Positions 20,467 through 31,583 of a DNA stretch of 64,000 nucleotides are shown here, in pieces. Within the stretch, counting starts at the first letter, position 1. Every line of letters begins with the position of its first letter. The DNA lies in the NCBI GenBank assembly GCA_022495995.1, contig JAFEMH010000760.1:372001-436000 (forward strand), read 5' to 3'. Both the position numbers and the translations under genes were made by a program. The DNA is from Adenophora triphylla var. japonica (lineage: Eukaryota; Streptophyta; Magnoliopsida; Asterales; Campanulaceae). Under the pieces are notes generated by a model that worked only from the letters and a program-made list of their open reading frames with translations, searched no databases and was not told where the DNA came from.

Positions 20467-21601
20467 AAATTTTATTTTATTTCCAATATTTCATTTATTG
20501 TTTTTTTACTATGTTCTTTGTTAATTTAATAGAAAGTGCCATTGCATTTGTTAGTATGTGCCGAGTACTTGTTTTAGACGGTGCCCGTACTTGTGTTAGT
20601 AAGTTCCGGATCATTTCTTATAATGTAGCGGTGTTAGATTTGACGAGGTTTTGAGGGAAGAAAATAATTTACTAAATTGAAACAAATTTAAATTACATTT
20701 TTTCCCTTCCCATAACCACCGTAAGTCTTAACACCGAAACTCCACCACATCCTCCATCACCTTTGTCAAAGGGCTTCTTCTTGACCTTATCCTTCTTGCA
20801 AGAAGGAATTTCCATGAGTCGAACAACTCCAAATACTCCTTAAGGTATTTTGCGAAGCCTTGTGCTCGGCTTTAGCAACATTGGAGAAAGAGGAAGTGGG
20901 TGCACAAGAATCAAAGGCATCTTTGAAGCATTGCGGTTTGGTTCCTTTCACGTATCTTACGCCTGCACAAGGTTGTAGAGGGCATACATACAACTTTTAC
21001 GGAGATGTCCGGTCGATCGAGGGATACGAAGATGACCAAAGTGGAGTTTCTTTGTCATTTCACGAAAGGCACTCCTAAACTCTTTCTCATCGAGTCATAC
21101 TCATCATTTGAGGACATATTAATTGAAATTATAAGAGAACTGATTTTAATGAATGAAGAGATGTAATTTTGAAATATCCATTTCATGTGTTGTATAGTGC
21201 TATTTATAGTGCATATACCTACTGCTTGTTTTTGTTTTGTTTGTAAATGCTTTAACATTAGCTTGGTTATGTAATTTCCAATGTTTGACTATTGTGTAAC
21301 GACTTTTTACATAGAATTGTTAACATTCACTTGGTTATGTAATTTCCAATGTTTGACTGGAATAGGTAGATTATGTAATTTCCAATGTTTGGTGGAGTAG
21401 GTAAATTATATGATTTGTAACGACTTTTTATATGTGCCGAGTTCTTGGTTTAGTTAATGCATGTTCTTGAATTAATAAGTGCCAGTTCCAGTGTTATGAA
21501 TAACCAGTGTTAGATTTATAATTGCTAGTGTTATTATTTTATAGTGCTAGTGTATAGCTTTATTAATGACAGTGTTTGACTATATTATAAATTATTGACA
21601 G
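20467..21601 (+). other. Predicted second intron of the transposase gene
   Basis: Starts GTAAATTT right after AIKE coding sequence and ends TTATTGACAG before VFEGRTRHRL, where the protein frame resumes without loss. It is 1.1 kb and contains scattered GTGCC-type units (20,535-20,640; 21,430-21,600), three copies of TTATGTAATTTCCAATGTTTG near 21,260-21,400, and antisense coding-like sequence. Confidence 0.65.
20690..21075 (-). pseudogene. Minus-strand coding fragment in intron 2, function unknown
   Basis: A minus-strand frame (20,993 leftward) contains QPCAGVRYVKGTKPQCFKDA and CAPTSSFSNVAKAEHKA, followed by Gly-rich sequence. No family recognised. It sits antisense in the second transposase intron, mirroring the situation in intron 1. 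Confidence 0.35.
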
Positions 21602-22785
21602 GTTTTTGAGGGAAGAACAAGACATAGGTTATGCTTGTGGCACATTCAACAAAATGCTATATCTCACTTTGGACAACTAAAGACAAATGAAGAATTTAAT
21701 TAAAAAGGAATTCAACAATTGCTTGAGAGGATGTAGTGATGAATCTGAGTTTGAAAATTGTTGGAATTCAATGCTAGAAAAATATAACCTTCTTGAGAAC
21801 AGATGGTTCAATCGTTTATATAGCTTGAGAGAGAAATGGTGTACAGCATTGAGTAAAGATTTCTTCTCGGCTGGCATATTATCTTCATAGAGAAGTGAGA
21901 GCACAAATCATGCCATATGTTTCAAAGCAAATAGAAGCACGTCCCTAACACAATTCTTTGATATATTCAATGAGACGGTAAAACGTTGGAGAAGTGTGGA
22001 GCAACGAAAGGAATTTGATTCAATAAACTCAAAGCCTCGCACAGAAATACATGGAGCTTTAATAAGACATGCAAGGGAGGTTTACACGGAGGAAATATTC
22101 AGATTTTTTTGAAAAAAAAGAGGTCAAAGGCGGCTTTTCTTTGCAAAGTTTAATATTGGCTTTTGCTTGGATGAAAACAATAAGTTGTTTGAAGTTGCTC
22201 ATGAGAACCATCCAGACAAGTTTGAAAGGGTACTTTTCTCGCGAAATAATGAGAAGATAAGCTGTAGGCTGTACATGCAATCATTTTTAGTGAGGTCGGT
22301 TGGTTGTGCTTTCATTGCATTAAGGTTCTCAACTTGACAAATATCGATCGGATACGGAAGAGTACATTCAAAAAGATGGACAAAGACGGCCAAAACAAAT
22401 GTATGGAATAAAACTTACCAAGGTAAATCTACTACTCCAAGCTGAGCAACACAATTCAATTCCTTGGAAACAACAGATGGCGAGAAAGTACTACGATTTA
22501 ATGATGACATGCCATGAAAACAGTGATGCAAGAAGAATTCTAGAAGATGGGTTTAATAGAGATACATTGCTAGTACAAGAAATACTCTCCCGAAACGTAC
22601 AAGGTGTTGAACCAACAACAAGTGAAAATAATAGTGCTTCAACAAGCACAACATTCGGTGCACCTGCGGTGACGGATCTGTGCGTGCAGATACAAAGGGT
22701 AGAAAAAGAAAACCTAAAACAAAGTTTGAACGGAGAAAACCAATTACTAATGAGTATGGTTCGAAGACCCCTAATGAACATGTGA

Positions 22786-23790
22786 TTTGATATTTTTGTA
22801 ACCAAACTTTATTGTTTTCACACGATTACAAGCGATTGTATTTTTTATAATATTGTCCAGTGAGTGTTTAATAAAACTTTGTTAATTGAAGTGCCAGATT
22901 ATGTTATTTGGAGTGCCAGTTTGTCTTTATGGTAAATGCCAGTTTTATGGTTTCAAAGTGCCCGTCTTAAGATTTGAAAGTGCCCGTGTTATGGTTTCAA
23001 AGAGCAAGTTTTACCTATATTGCAAACATATCAAAAAACATTACATCAGTGCCAGTTTTATGATTTCAAAGAGCCAGTTTTATGAATTCAAAGTGCCAGA
23101 ATTATGGTTTTTAAGTGCCCCTTTTATGGTTTCAAAGTGCCATTCTTAAGGTTTGAAAGTGCCAGTTTTATGGTTTCAAAGTGCCATTCTTAAGGTTTGA
23201 AACTGATTGTATTTTTTATAATATTGTCCAGTGAGTGTTTAATAAAACTTTGTTAATTGAAGTGCCGGTTGTATTATTTAGAATGCCCGTATTACTTATT
23301 TGGAATGCCGGATTATGTTATTTGGAGTTTCGGTTTGTCTTTATGGTAAATGCCGGTTTATGGTTTCAAAGTGCCCGTCTTAAGGTTTGAAAGTGCCCGT
23401 GTTATGGTTTCAAAGAGCAAGTTTTACCTATATTGCAAACATATCAAAAAACATTACATCGGTGCCGGTTTATGATTTCAAAGAGCCGGTTTTATGGTTT
23501 CAAAGTGCCATTCTTAAAGTTTGAAAGTGCCGGTTTTAAGGTTTCAAAGTGCCATTCTTAAGGTTTGAAAGTGCCGGTTTATGGTTTCAAAGTGCCATTC
23601 TTAAGGTTTGAAAGTGCCCGTGTTATGGTTTCAAAGAGCAAGTTTTATCTGTAATGGTAAGTGCATTGAATTCATTGAATTGTTTGAAATTTGTTCCATG
23701 GCATTGTGATTTTGCATCAATAAAAATGTTAAAAAACAACACTAATTCACTCATAAAAAAACAATAATTCAAATATAAACAATTCGGATA
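22786..23790 (+). repeat. GTGCC repeat array 4 between the two convergent genes
   Basis: From 22,880 to 23,650 two ~370 bp higher-order units follow each other. Each begins TTTTTTATAATATTGTCCAG, AAAACTTTGTTAATTGAAGT and continues with GTGCC units, the AGAGCAAGTTTTACCTATAT block and CATTACATC. The second copy has GCCGG where the first has GCCAG. The array separates the 3' ends of transposase and protease genes. Confidence 0.9.
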
Positions 23791-24050
23791 CAAAACACCA
23801 ATTCATTTTGTTTTGTTGTTGCTTTCCTAGTCGATACTTCTTCGCAACCCTCATTTCATCATCTAATTTTTCTTCTTTTCTAAATCTTTCCTTTTTTTTT
23901 TTCTTCTTCTTTCCTTTTCTTTTCTTGCTTTCTTTTTTTCTTCTTCTACCCTTTTATTTTCTTCTTCTTCATCAATCTTCTTCACGGCTTCTCTTTTCTC
24001 TCTTGTAAACAACCCTAATTTGCTTCACTAAATGATCACGTTCGGCATTA

Positions 24051-26930
24051 ATATCACGAGAGAAGTAGACTTGCTAGAATCTCGGCCCTCATACGCACCC
24101 TTGACGAGTTATCACACAACTCGGGGCATGAGTAAATTGCGCCGTTAAATTGCCTCATTTCGGCCATTACATATACTCCACAGTCACTATTAGCATTATC
24201 ATTTTCTTTCACAATCCATTCAACTTGCATATGCTCAAAGCGAAACTTCAATATATCTGCGACACTTGGATGATTTATGTGATTTAAGAACTTTTTGAAG
24301 GGTGCTTCTTTGCGAAAAAAAAAAAAACAACAAAATTAATATGAAAGTTTTGGTAAAAAAAAATAACAAAAAAAAAAAAAAAAAAAAAACAATTCAATAA
24401 ATAAGATTACCATGCTATGAGCAAGTTTTGGCACATTCTGTCTCTTCCAATCATTCATTGGCAAGTTGTCAAGATCTTGAAATGATTGACTCTCGGTATT
24501 GACAACAAAAAGTGTGTAATGGCCACTCTTGTTGTCACCTCATGGCGGGCAAAAAGAAGCGCAAGAAAATAAGTGTGAATATCGAGTTTGAAAGTACCGG
24601 TTCAAGTACATGTATGTATAAAATGACAATGCTTACCAATTTAACTTCACTCAAATCGGGTCTCTCGGCATCATTAAAATTAACATCAATCCATTGTTCT
24701 AAACTATCGGTGATTTCTTGCCCGGTGATGATACAACATCTTGAGATGTCTTCGTTGTACGTTGAATCCAAGCGGCACTGTATAACACATTAATAACATC
24801 AAATTTAAAAATGCACACAAATATAATTTAATTAACAAATAATCATAGATAATATAATTATTGAATGTATTAGCATAATAGATAAAGAACTTACAGGAAT
24901 GACTAAGCCCAAACATAAACTTCTTCATTCTACCGGACTTTTGCTCCATCTTATTAAGAAGAATAGCCCAACTCTCGATGGTATTTGAAGTTACTTCCTT
25001 GTCTTCATCCATGCTCAAAATATCTTCAACCGATAAGCTATGGAACACGAGTAAATAGGATCACAAAGTCTTTGTAAAAGAAAAATAAATTAGTAAATGC
25101 TTTTACATACAAGTGTATACATTCATAAAAGGTGCCATTGTTTGGGTATTCATAAATTTATAGCTTACTCTTTGATTCTTTGAAAAGTGTGTAGACATGC
25201 ACATGTCAATGGCCTCCTTTCTCGGCTTCAACATCGGTCGCAACAAATCGGCATTGTTGATCATAAAGCGAGAACAGTATACAAATTCCTCATTAGCTTC
25301 CCCACAGTCCTTTGTGCACCCTACATTCAACATCTCATAACAACTCATAAAGTTTGCTCTCATTTATATTCGCAATAATGTTATCAAGAGCTCTATTTTG
25401 TTCATCATCATCATCATATGTCTCCCGAAAAATCTCATTAACTTCCTGTTGTTTACGCTCTGAATGTTCTCTTCTCTCCTCACTAGATACAGAGATAAAT
25501 CAAGGTCAAATGATGGAATTGGACCTTTCCTTTTCTTACCCATGTCGGCTTTTGTTGTCTTCACAAACCACTGAAATAATATTGTCAATCTCATAAAAAT
25601 AATCATCATCAAAAATATCATCTTCTACTTCCTCCCCCTCCCCTCCTCGCCTCCCAATTCCCCTCATTCTCTTTCTCTTCCCCAATCTCATCCAATTTGC
25701 ATTTCTTCCCTTCTCTTTCTTGATAGATTTCATCTTTCAATGTGAGCATGGACGACATTATCAAGGTCCTTCCTCAATATATCCCATGACTCCTTAACAT
25801 CCTATATCAATGAAAAATAGTAAGAATGAAAAATAGTGTGTGTATTTTAAGTGCAAGTAGATATTATTCATTGTGCCGGTTTAGTAATCAATAGTGCCAT
25901 CATAAGAAATTCAAAGAACCGGTTTAAGTAATAAATAGTGACAATACTTACATTGCTTGCCTCTGCAATTCTTTCCTTTGAAGCACTTTCAATCCTTAAC
26001 GGAATACATTCTTCCTCCACAAACTCACTTTGGGTACTTCCTCCACAAAATCGTCGCCACCCCTACTTATAGGATAAACATTCTTTCCATAAAAAATTAA
26101 ATTTCCCCAGCCAACTTTCGATTCGGAATCAATCCTCTCTTTGAATTTTTTAGCATTCCAATGTTTAATCAAAGGGAGAACAGTTGATTCATTCACCCCT
26201 TGAAATGGAAATCTTTGAAGGTAAGCAATCACCAACACCATAACACATCCACTACAATTTTTGAATTCTTTTTTTGAGTCTTAAACCTATTTACACCACG
26301 ACATAATTTGTCCAAAACATATTGACACCAATCAAACTTGCTTATACGTGAAACGTCTTCTACAATACTTAGCGGTGACACATCAATTGTTTTTGTAACT
26401 CGGGGCAAGAAAAATACCAACAACAAACAGCACAAACAAGCGTTTAAATTCATCCCCACCTTGATGTAACTCAGAAATGCGTTCCAAAAGTTTATAGGCA
26501 GGAAGACCATCTTGAGTACGCCCAAATTCCTCAAAATATCGATTTCTCAATTCCATATTTGTGCTGGATGATTGATTTACCTTATACTTTGCAACATTCC
26601 TAGGTAGACAAAATATATCATAGACATCCGATCTTTGTAATAACATATTTATACGATGAATTGATTTGTTGTATCCTTGTGATTGGTTCAAATCTTTCAA
26701 CAAGAAGCGAAACAAGCCTAAGCGGCAATATCTTAACCTCAAGATTCAACAGAGATCCAAATCCAATAGCCCTAACATCTCTCTTAAGTGCGGAGTTAAA
26801 CGGATCTCAACGAGTCTTTTGGGAGTACACGAATGCTCAAATTTATCACCCCTTTAGGCCTCTTAATAGTGATATCAAAATCATCATCATCCACAACTCT
26901 TTTACGCTTTGATGGAACTGAAAATAAATA
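24051..26930 (-). pseudogene. ULP1-like cysteine protease (peptidase C48) gene of the Mutator-like element
   Basis: Minus-strand frames hold the C48 triad: His in GHYTLFVVN (codon 24,519-24,521), Asp in FQDLDNLP (about 24,468) and Cys in ANSDCGVYVM (codon 24,180-24,182). Upstream exons include FDWCQYVLDKL (about 26,320), LVIAYLQRFPFQGV (about 26,210) and LPAYKLLERISELHQGGDEF (about 26,450-26,500), typical of plant ULP-like proteins. The parts are in different frames, partly because of introns. SUMO-protease homologues cleave SUMO in the nucleus; activity here is untested. GTGCC units also occur in it (25,860-25,950). Confidence 0.75.
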
Positions 26931-26934
26931 TCAA

Positions 26935-27640
26935 AAAACATAACATCGGTGCCGGTTTATAATTTCAAAGTGCCAGATTTATAATTTCTAAGTGCCCGTT
27001 TTATGGTTTCAAAGTGCCCGTCTTAAGGATTGAAAGTGCCGGGTTATGGTTTCAAAGAGCAAGTTTTATCTATAATGCCAACATATCAAAAACATTACAT
27101 CGGTGCCGGTTTATGATTTCAAAGTACGAGAATTATGGTTTTTAAGTGCCGGTTTTATGATTTCGAGTGCCGTCTTAAGGTTTGAAAGTGCCCGTGTTAT
27201 GGTTTCGAGAGAGCAAGTTTTATCTATAATGCCAACATATCAAAAAACATTACATCGGTGCCGGTTTTATGATTTCAAAGAGCCGGTTTGTGATTTCAAA
27301 GTGCCAGAATTATTGGTTTTAAGTGCCCGTTTATGGTTTCAAAGTGCCATTCTTAAGGTTTGAAAGTGCCCGTGTTACGATTTCAAAGAGCCGAGTTTAT
27401 CTATAGTGCCAACATTTGCTTGTTTTTGCAATTAAATGTGAACGTGCAAGCTGTTTCGATAGTGCAAGTGCAAGTTCAAATAAATGTGACGGTCTGACGG
27501 TTTCTATGTGCAATATTTAGGGTTTCAATAGAGCCAACATTTTCTTATGTTTTGCTTATATTTATGGTTTCAGTAGAGCCAACATTTGCTTATATTTAGG
27601 GTTTCAATAGAGCAACTGATTTGAAATCGAAGAACAATAT
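26935..27640 (+). repeat. GTGCC repeat array 5 near the right end
   Basis: Three long units, each with GTGCCCGTKTTATGGTTTC, AGAGCAAGTTTTATCTATA, ATGCCAACATATCAAAA and CATTACATCG, are followed by three copies of GTTTCAATAGAGCCAACATT-like sequence at 27,520-27,610. Orientation is the same as in arrays 1, 2 and 4, so the arrays are not terminal inverted repeats. Confidence 0.9.
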
Positions 27641-27923
27641 GACTAAAAACAAGTAAAATTATACCTTCGTTACGCTTCTTGCTCCTCCTTTCTTTGGATT
27701 GATCGGTCATAATGTCGAATAACAAGTAAAATGACGAATGAAAACAGCTCGGAGATGATGAAACTCGGTGGAAACTGATACGCCGCAACAGCTCGGAGAT
27801 GATGAAAGTAGGAAAAATCGAATTGAAAGGCACAAATGTGGAAATCAAAAATCAAATACGCCGCGAGAAATTGAACCGGACCGGAAAAGCGTAAGAACCG
27901 TCCGCTAAATTGAACCGCGGTTG

Positions 27924-27965
27924 AAAAACACGTTTTTTGTTAAGCTTAACAAAAAACGCGTTTTT
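27924..27965. repeat. Right terminal palindrome of the Mutator-like element
   Basis: Same 42 bp structure as the left end with CACG/CGCG in place of CTAG. One mismatched pair between its two halves. Confidence 0.9.
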
Positions 27966-27979
27966 TGTAAGTTTTTGGC

Positions 27980-27982
<3 letters not shown>

Positions 27983-28031
<49 letters not shown>
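27983..28031. repeat. (AAT)n microsatellite, left of element B
   Basis: About 16 AAT repeats ending directly at the TG start of element B's LTR. The tract continues on the far side of the element. Confidence 0.97.
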
Positions 28032-28692
28032 TGATGCTGCAGGAATTGTGCTTATCAATAATCCTACACGTGGCAAGATTAATCACCTGGCTCCTTGACC
28101 TGAAATCAGAACCCACGACTAGCCGGATGTGTCTCCGGCGAAGACACTCGGGCGTGAGAGTAAGATAACGGTATATTATAGCTCAAAATGTATTGAATAA
28201 TGAACTCAGAATACAAAATGGCAGTTACCTTTCACCGTTTGGTAGTGATGAAGTATTTATAGGAAAATGTGATGTATTTTTGGGGAGGCAGCATGTCCTC
28301 CGAGATTATAGCGGCAGTTACTTGGTCGTGGGCACTTGTCTATAACGGTCCCTGATTTGTAGGGATGTAGTTGTGAGCATTGATTAACCAAATAAGCCGG
28401 CAAGTGTCAGGTCGTCATTTGCTGATTTAGGTCGAGGTCGCCACTCGTGGAATGGTCGACCACCGGCTTGAGTAGAGCATGGTTCGTACCCGAATTGTAG
28501 CATGGATCATGAGGTCGGACTAAGTTAGGTCGGGACACAGTAGGTCGGACCATGGGCTTAGTCGGCCCTGATGTTTGAGATGGGCCTTGGGCCTTGTTCT
28601 AGTGGATCGGTCTCATTGAGAATGTGGGTGCCAATGCTATACGTGATTGGGCTTTACTTGCTTAGCCCAACTTGACACTTTTGGTATGTTCA
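28032..28692 (-). repeat. Element B 3' LTR (left)
   Basis: 661 bp, TGATGCTGCAGG to GGTATGTTCA. Its first ~410 bp differ from the other LTR at about five positions. Two short blocks (around 28,465 and 28,520-28,545) are strongly different. Confidence 0.95.
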
Positions 28693-28712
28693 GTGGCCCC
28701 CAACTTTCGAGT
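28693..28712 (-). other. Element B polypurine-tract-like sequence
   Basis: On the minus strand the purine-rich AAAGTTGGGGGCCAC directly precedes the 3' LTR, where the plus-strand primer of reverse transcription is expected. C has the related GAAAATTGGGGACCAC. Confidence 0.6.
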
Positions 28713-30480
28713 TGACTCCGTCGACTTGGAAGTTAAGATCTTTGATGAGAACTATTTTATTCGCAGGTCGATACTCGTTCTGAGGTTTAGTCGACTCTTG
28801 ATGACGTGGCACCATCACAGAGTCGTTGGCGATGAACGGTAGGAGATGAAGGAGCGCCGATTTTAGTAATGATTGCAATTCTGACGCTTGGAACTCCTTC
28901 TCGAAAACGCTTTTAGCTTTTAATTTTGGAAAATTAATTCCTATTTTCTTTTTCCACTTCCAAATTTAGGAAAATAGAAATACTCAGTCTTCTTCCCAAA
29001 TTCGAATTCTTACCGTTTCCAACCTCTCCCTCTCCGGCGATAATCACGGAATTGCAGCAAGATTTAAAACTCCGCTCTCGGCTTGACAACGAACTCCCCT
29101 TACGCAATCAATTAAGGTATTTCCCTTGTATATTTGCTTTAGGGCTTTGATTTACGCTTTGTGTTTAATTCCGCCATGGCTAGGACCTTTAGTAGTGAAC
29201 CAGGAGCTTGGTACGGGTATTGCACTGTTAACCGTAGAGTATGTAAGCACATAAACGGTGGGTGGAGAGAGATGTCATTGAGCGAGTGTGCCTCTATCTT
29301 GACCAGGTGGGAGTTGAACTTTAGTGAAATAGGGTTTCCAGTTGCGGGAGAAATTGAAAATGTGGTGATTGACGACTCAAATGTTGTCGCTTTTCATCTA
29401 TTTCATGAATTGCTTGATCACATCACTTTGTTTTATGTTAGGGATGTCCACAAACCCTCTTTCCTTAGGAACGAGAATAGGTTTTCCGGGGAGTTTAGGT
29501 CGCCCTTAGGTAGGTCGGCTGAATGTGATCATAGGATGACTCCCTATTTCTCCTTCTTCTTGTACGAGATATGACAACTCAAGAAGGAAATGCGCTTCGA
29601 CCTCTTCGGGCCCCAAATTGTGGATGCGTTTGGCTCCTCGTTGTGCGGGAAGAACGAGAGAGGATATATACCCAGTAGGCCTCTTCGAGGAAAGAAAAAT
29701 ATGGAGTCCCGATATAACATGGTTTATGATTTACGCGGAGTAAGTAGGGCGGATTATAGGATAACCATCCTTAGTAAGGCGGACTTTATGGCCAAGTTCC
29801 GTACCGGCTTCACTGCGATGCCACTAGGGTGGCCTTCTTTTATGGACAATTTGAGGCGGGGTTGAGGTTGCCCTTAGATCCCTTCATCAATGAGTTTAAG
29901 GTGCGTGGATGCTCTTCCCCTCCGGCTTGGGGCCAACACTTGCAGTACTAGTGTGCTTTGCCATGGTATGTAGGTTTCTAGGCCATGAACCTTGCATGAG
30001 AGTCTTGAGGAATTTTTCGCTCCAAAGCTCGACAAGTCGGATTGGGGGATTAGTACTCCTTCCAAACCCAATTCTCCAAAATTGTTTGCCAACCTTCCTA
30101 ACAAGCATAGCAGTTGGAATTCCCATGTGGTAGTTGTAGAGAGTAAGGATTTGGGATGGGAGTTCCCCTTACCAAATAGTGAGTCGACACTATTGACGAG
30201 GAAAACTCTTTGGGAGCCTCCATGGCACCAAACCTTGTATAGGAAGTTGTGCGCGTTGGTCGAGAAAGGGCCCATTAGTGCAGGAGGTGCTAGGGACGAC
30301 CAAGTATAACTATATCCAGTGGGATGATGCACGGGGATGGAGTGGTAGAGCCCCTTGTTCTGTATTGAGAGGCAGTATATCCGGACTGGGTTACTCATTC
30401 CTTGGGTAGGTTGAAGGAGAACTGTCAATTTTGTCAGAAGAATGAAAATTACTGCAAAGACCACGGAGAGCATGTTGGTG

Positions 30481-30804
30481 GTAAGGATTTAATTGACCTG
30501 CATTCATTAGCTCGTCCATTGTTAACTTGCATAAGTAACTTATCATTGGTTCATAGCGTTATTTTTAGCTGCATACACAACTCTTAGATCGTCAGTTGCC
30601 TTTGCTCGTATGTAGAACTTAGTTAGCTCGTACATAGAACTATTTCGAATTGCAACTCTTTATCAAATTGCACCTTTCGTACGTAGAGTTATTCAATTCG
30701 TACATAGAATTGCTTTGAATTGTATAAATTACCTCATCAACTGTTTACTCGTAGAATTGTTTTGAATTGCCGAGCTAACACTTGATTTCTTTGATGTCGT
30801 GTAG
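30481..30804 (+). other. Intron 1 of element B antisense gene
   Basis: GTAAGG donor after CATGTTGGTG and GTGTAG acceptor before TTTTAACTCCCGAACAAG. At 324 bp it is about four times longer than the same intron in element C (85 bp). It has been expanded by repeats of a GCTCGTACATAGAACT-like motif (30,600-30,760). Confidence 0.75.
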
Positions 30805-31486
30805 TTTTAACTCCCGAACAAGAAGCGAATATGGTGCGTATTGTTGGGGTTTCTGATAAGAGGAAAGCCAAGAGGGCTCATGGGGCCGCCAACGCTAAGG
30901 CGAGCAGAGAGAGAGAAGCTGCTACTAGGAACAATTTGCTCCCGAAGGATGTCGCTGAAATGATCCCAATGGAAGAGGTCGAGCTGGAAGACCCTTTGCA
31001 AAGCGGCACCCAATCCAATGATGCTAATGAAGGAGGTGACGATTCTCACAGGTCAGTCAGGGCAAGTCTGAGCTCCGACCCAAATCAAGATGCCAATATG
31101 GAGACCTCTGGAGCTGGGATGGCGGGGGCTAGCCCTTTGCGGTCGTCAATGTTGATGAAGATGATATGGAAGAGGATGAAGACGATCGTCCTATAAGTTC
31201 GAAGAAGAGGTCCCGATCTGAGAAGGGAAAGTCTGTGTCCTCGAGTCAGTTGCCTCCACCAGCCTTCTTTCCTCCCAGTAAGGAGTCTCTGGATGAAAAA
31301 ATGAAGAGGTTGAGTGATGTTCCTCCGCTAGAAGGGTTTAACAGCTTGAGCCGCCGCTATCCCGACATGAGCCTGGGCCAAGTGATTGTTAGGAGGGCAA
31401 TAGATGTCGACCTTCTAGCTCATTTCGCTGACAAGGGGATCACCCCCGAGGAATTTTCTGCTCGCTCTGGGATGGCTCATAGTGAG

Positions 31487-31583
31487 GTAATTTGTCATTT
31501 TCTCTTTCATTGTAGTTGCTTATCCCTTTACTCGATCCACTTAAATTACGAGCTAACACTTCTTCTGTTTCTTTGAAATGTAG
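31487..31583 (+). other. Intron 2 of element B antisense gene
   Basis: 97 bp, GTAATT donor and AATGTAG acceptor, at the same protein position as the 94 bp intron in element C (after ARSGMAHSE / DRSGLLASK). Confidence 0.75.

Larger units (their letters stand above)
19458..22785 (+). pseudogene. MULE transposase, FAR1/FHY3-related (main part)
   Basis: After the acceptor TTTGCAG come KTWEEAAS and a FAR1-type zinc-finger region (LGFGVKITTSRVSKK, KYFMCSCRG; later LICGC and HNHEMTRPRMEPL) at about 19,490-19,900. The MULE DDE core follows, with first Asp in VVVFDTTYNTNKY (codon 20,241) and second in TDQD (codon 20,429). A second intron (20,467-21,601, GT...AG) interrupts it. The frame resumes with FEGRTRHRLCLWHIQQNAI, then FENCWNSMLEKY. 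SWIM-finger remnants FHCIKVLNLTNI and YIQKRWTKTAKT lie near 22,305-22,400. Several frameshifts and stops mark it as decayed. Confidence 0.85.
15090..27965 (+). mobile_element. 12.9 kb Mutator-like element carrying FAR1-type transposase and ULP1-like protease
   Basis: Both ends carry the same 42 bp palindrome (15,090-15,131 and 27,924-27,965), centred on GTTAAGCTTAAC and followed inward by CCGGTTTAAAT / CCGCGGTTCAATT. Between them are a plus-strand MULE/FAR1-type transposase gene, a convergent minus-strand C48 protease gene and five GTGCC repeat arrays. This layout matches known plant MULEs that carry ULP-like genes (Kaonashi type in Arabidopsis). No 9 bp target duplication is found, so a flank has been lost or the ends are not exact. 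Confidence 0.8.

Noticed and set aside
23808..24008. Phe/Leu-rich frame as a membrane protein
   Set aside because: It is a TTC/TTT-rich low-complexity tract; likely intron or UTR sequence near the protease gene.
27852..28076. Minus-strand frame with poly-Ile
   Set aside because: Produced by the AAT tract next to element B; no homology on either side.
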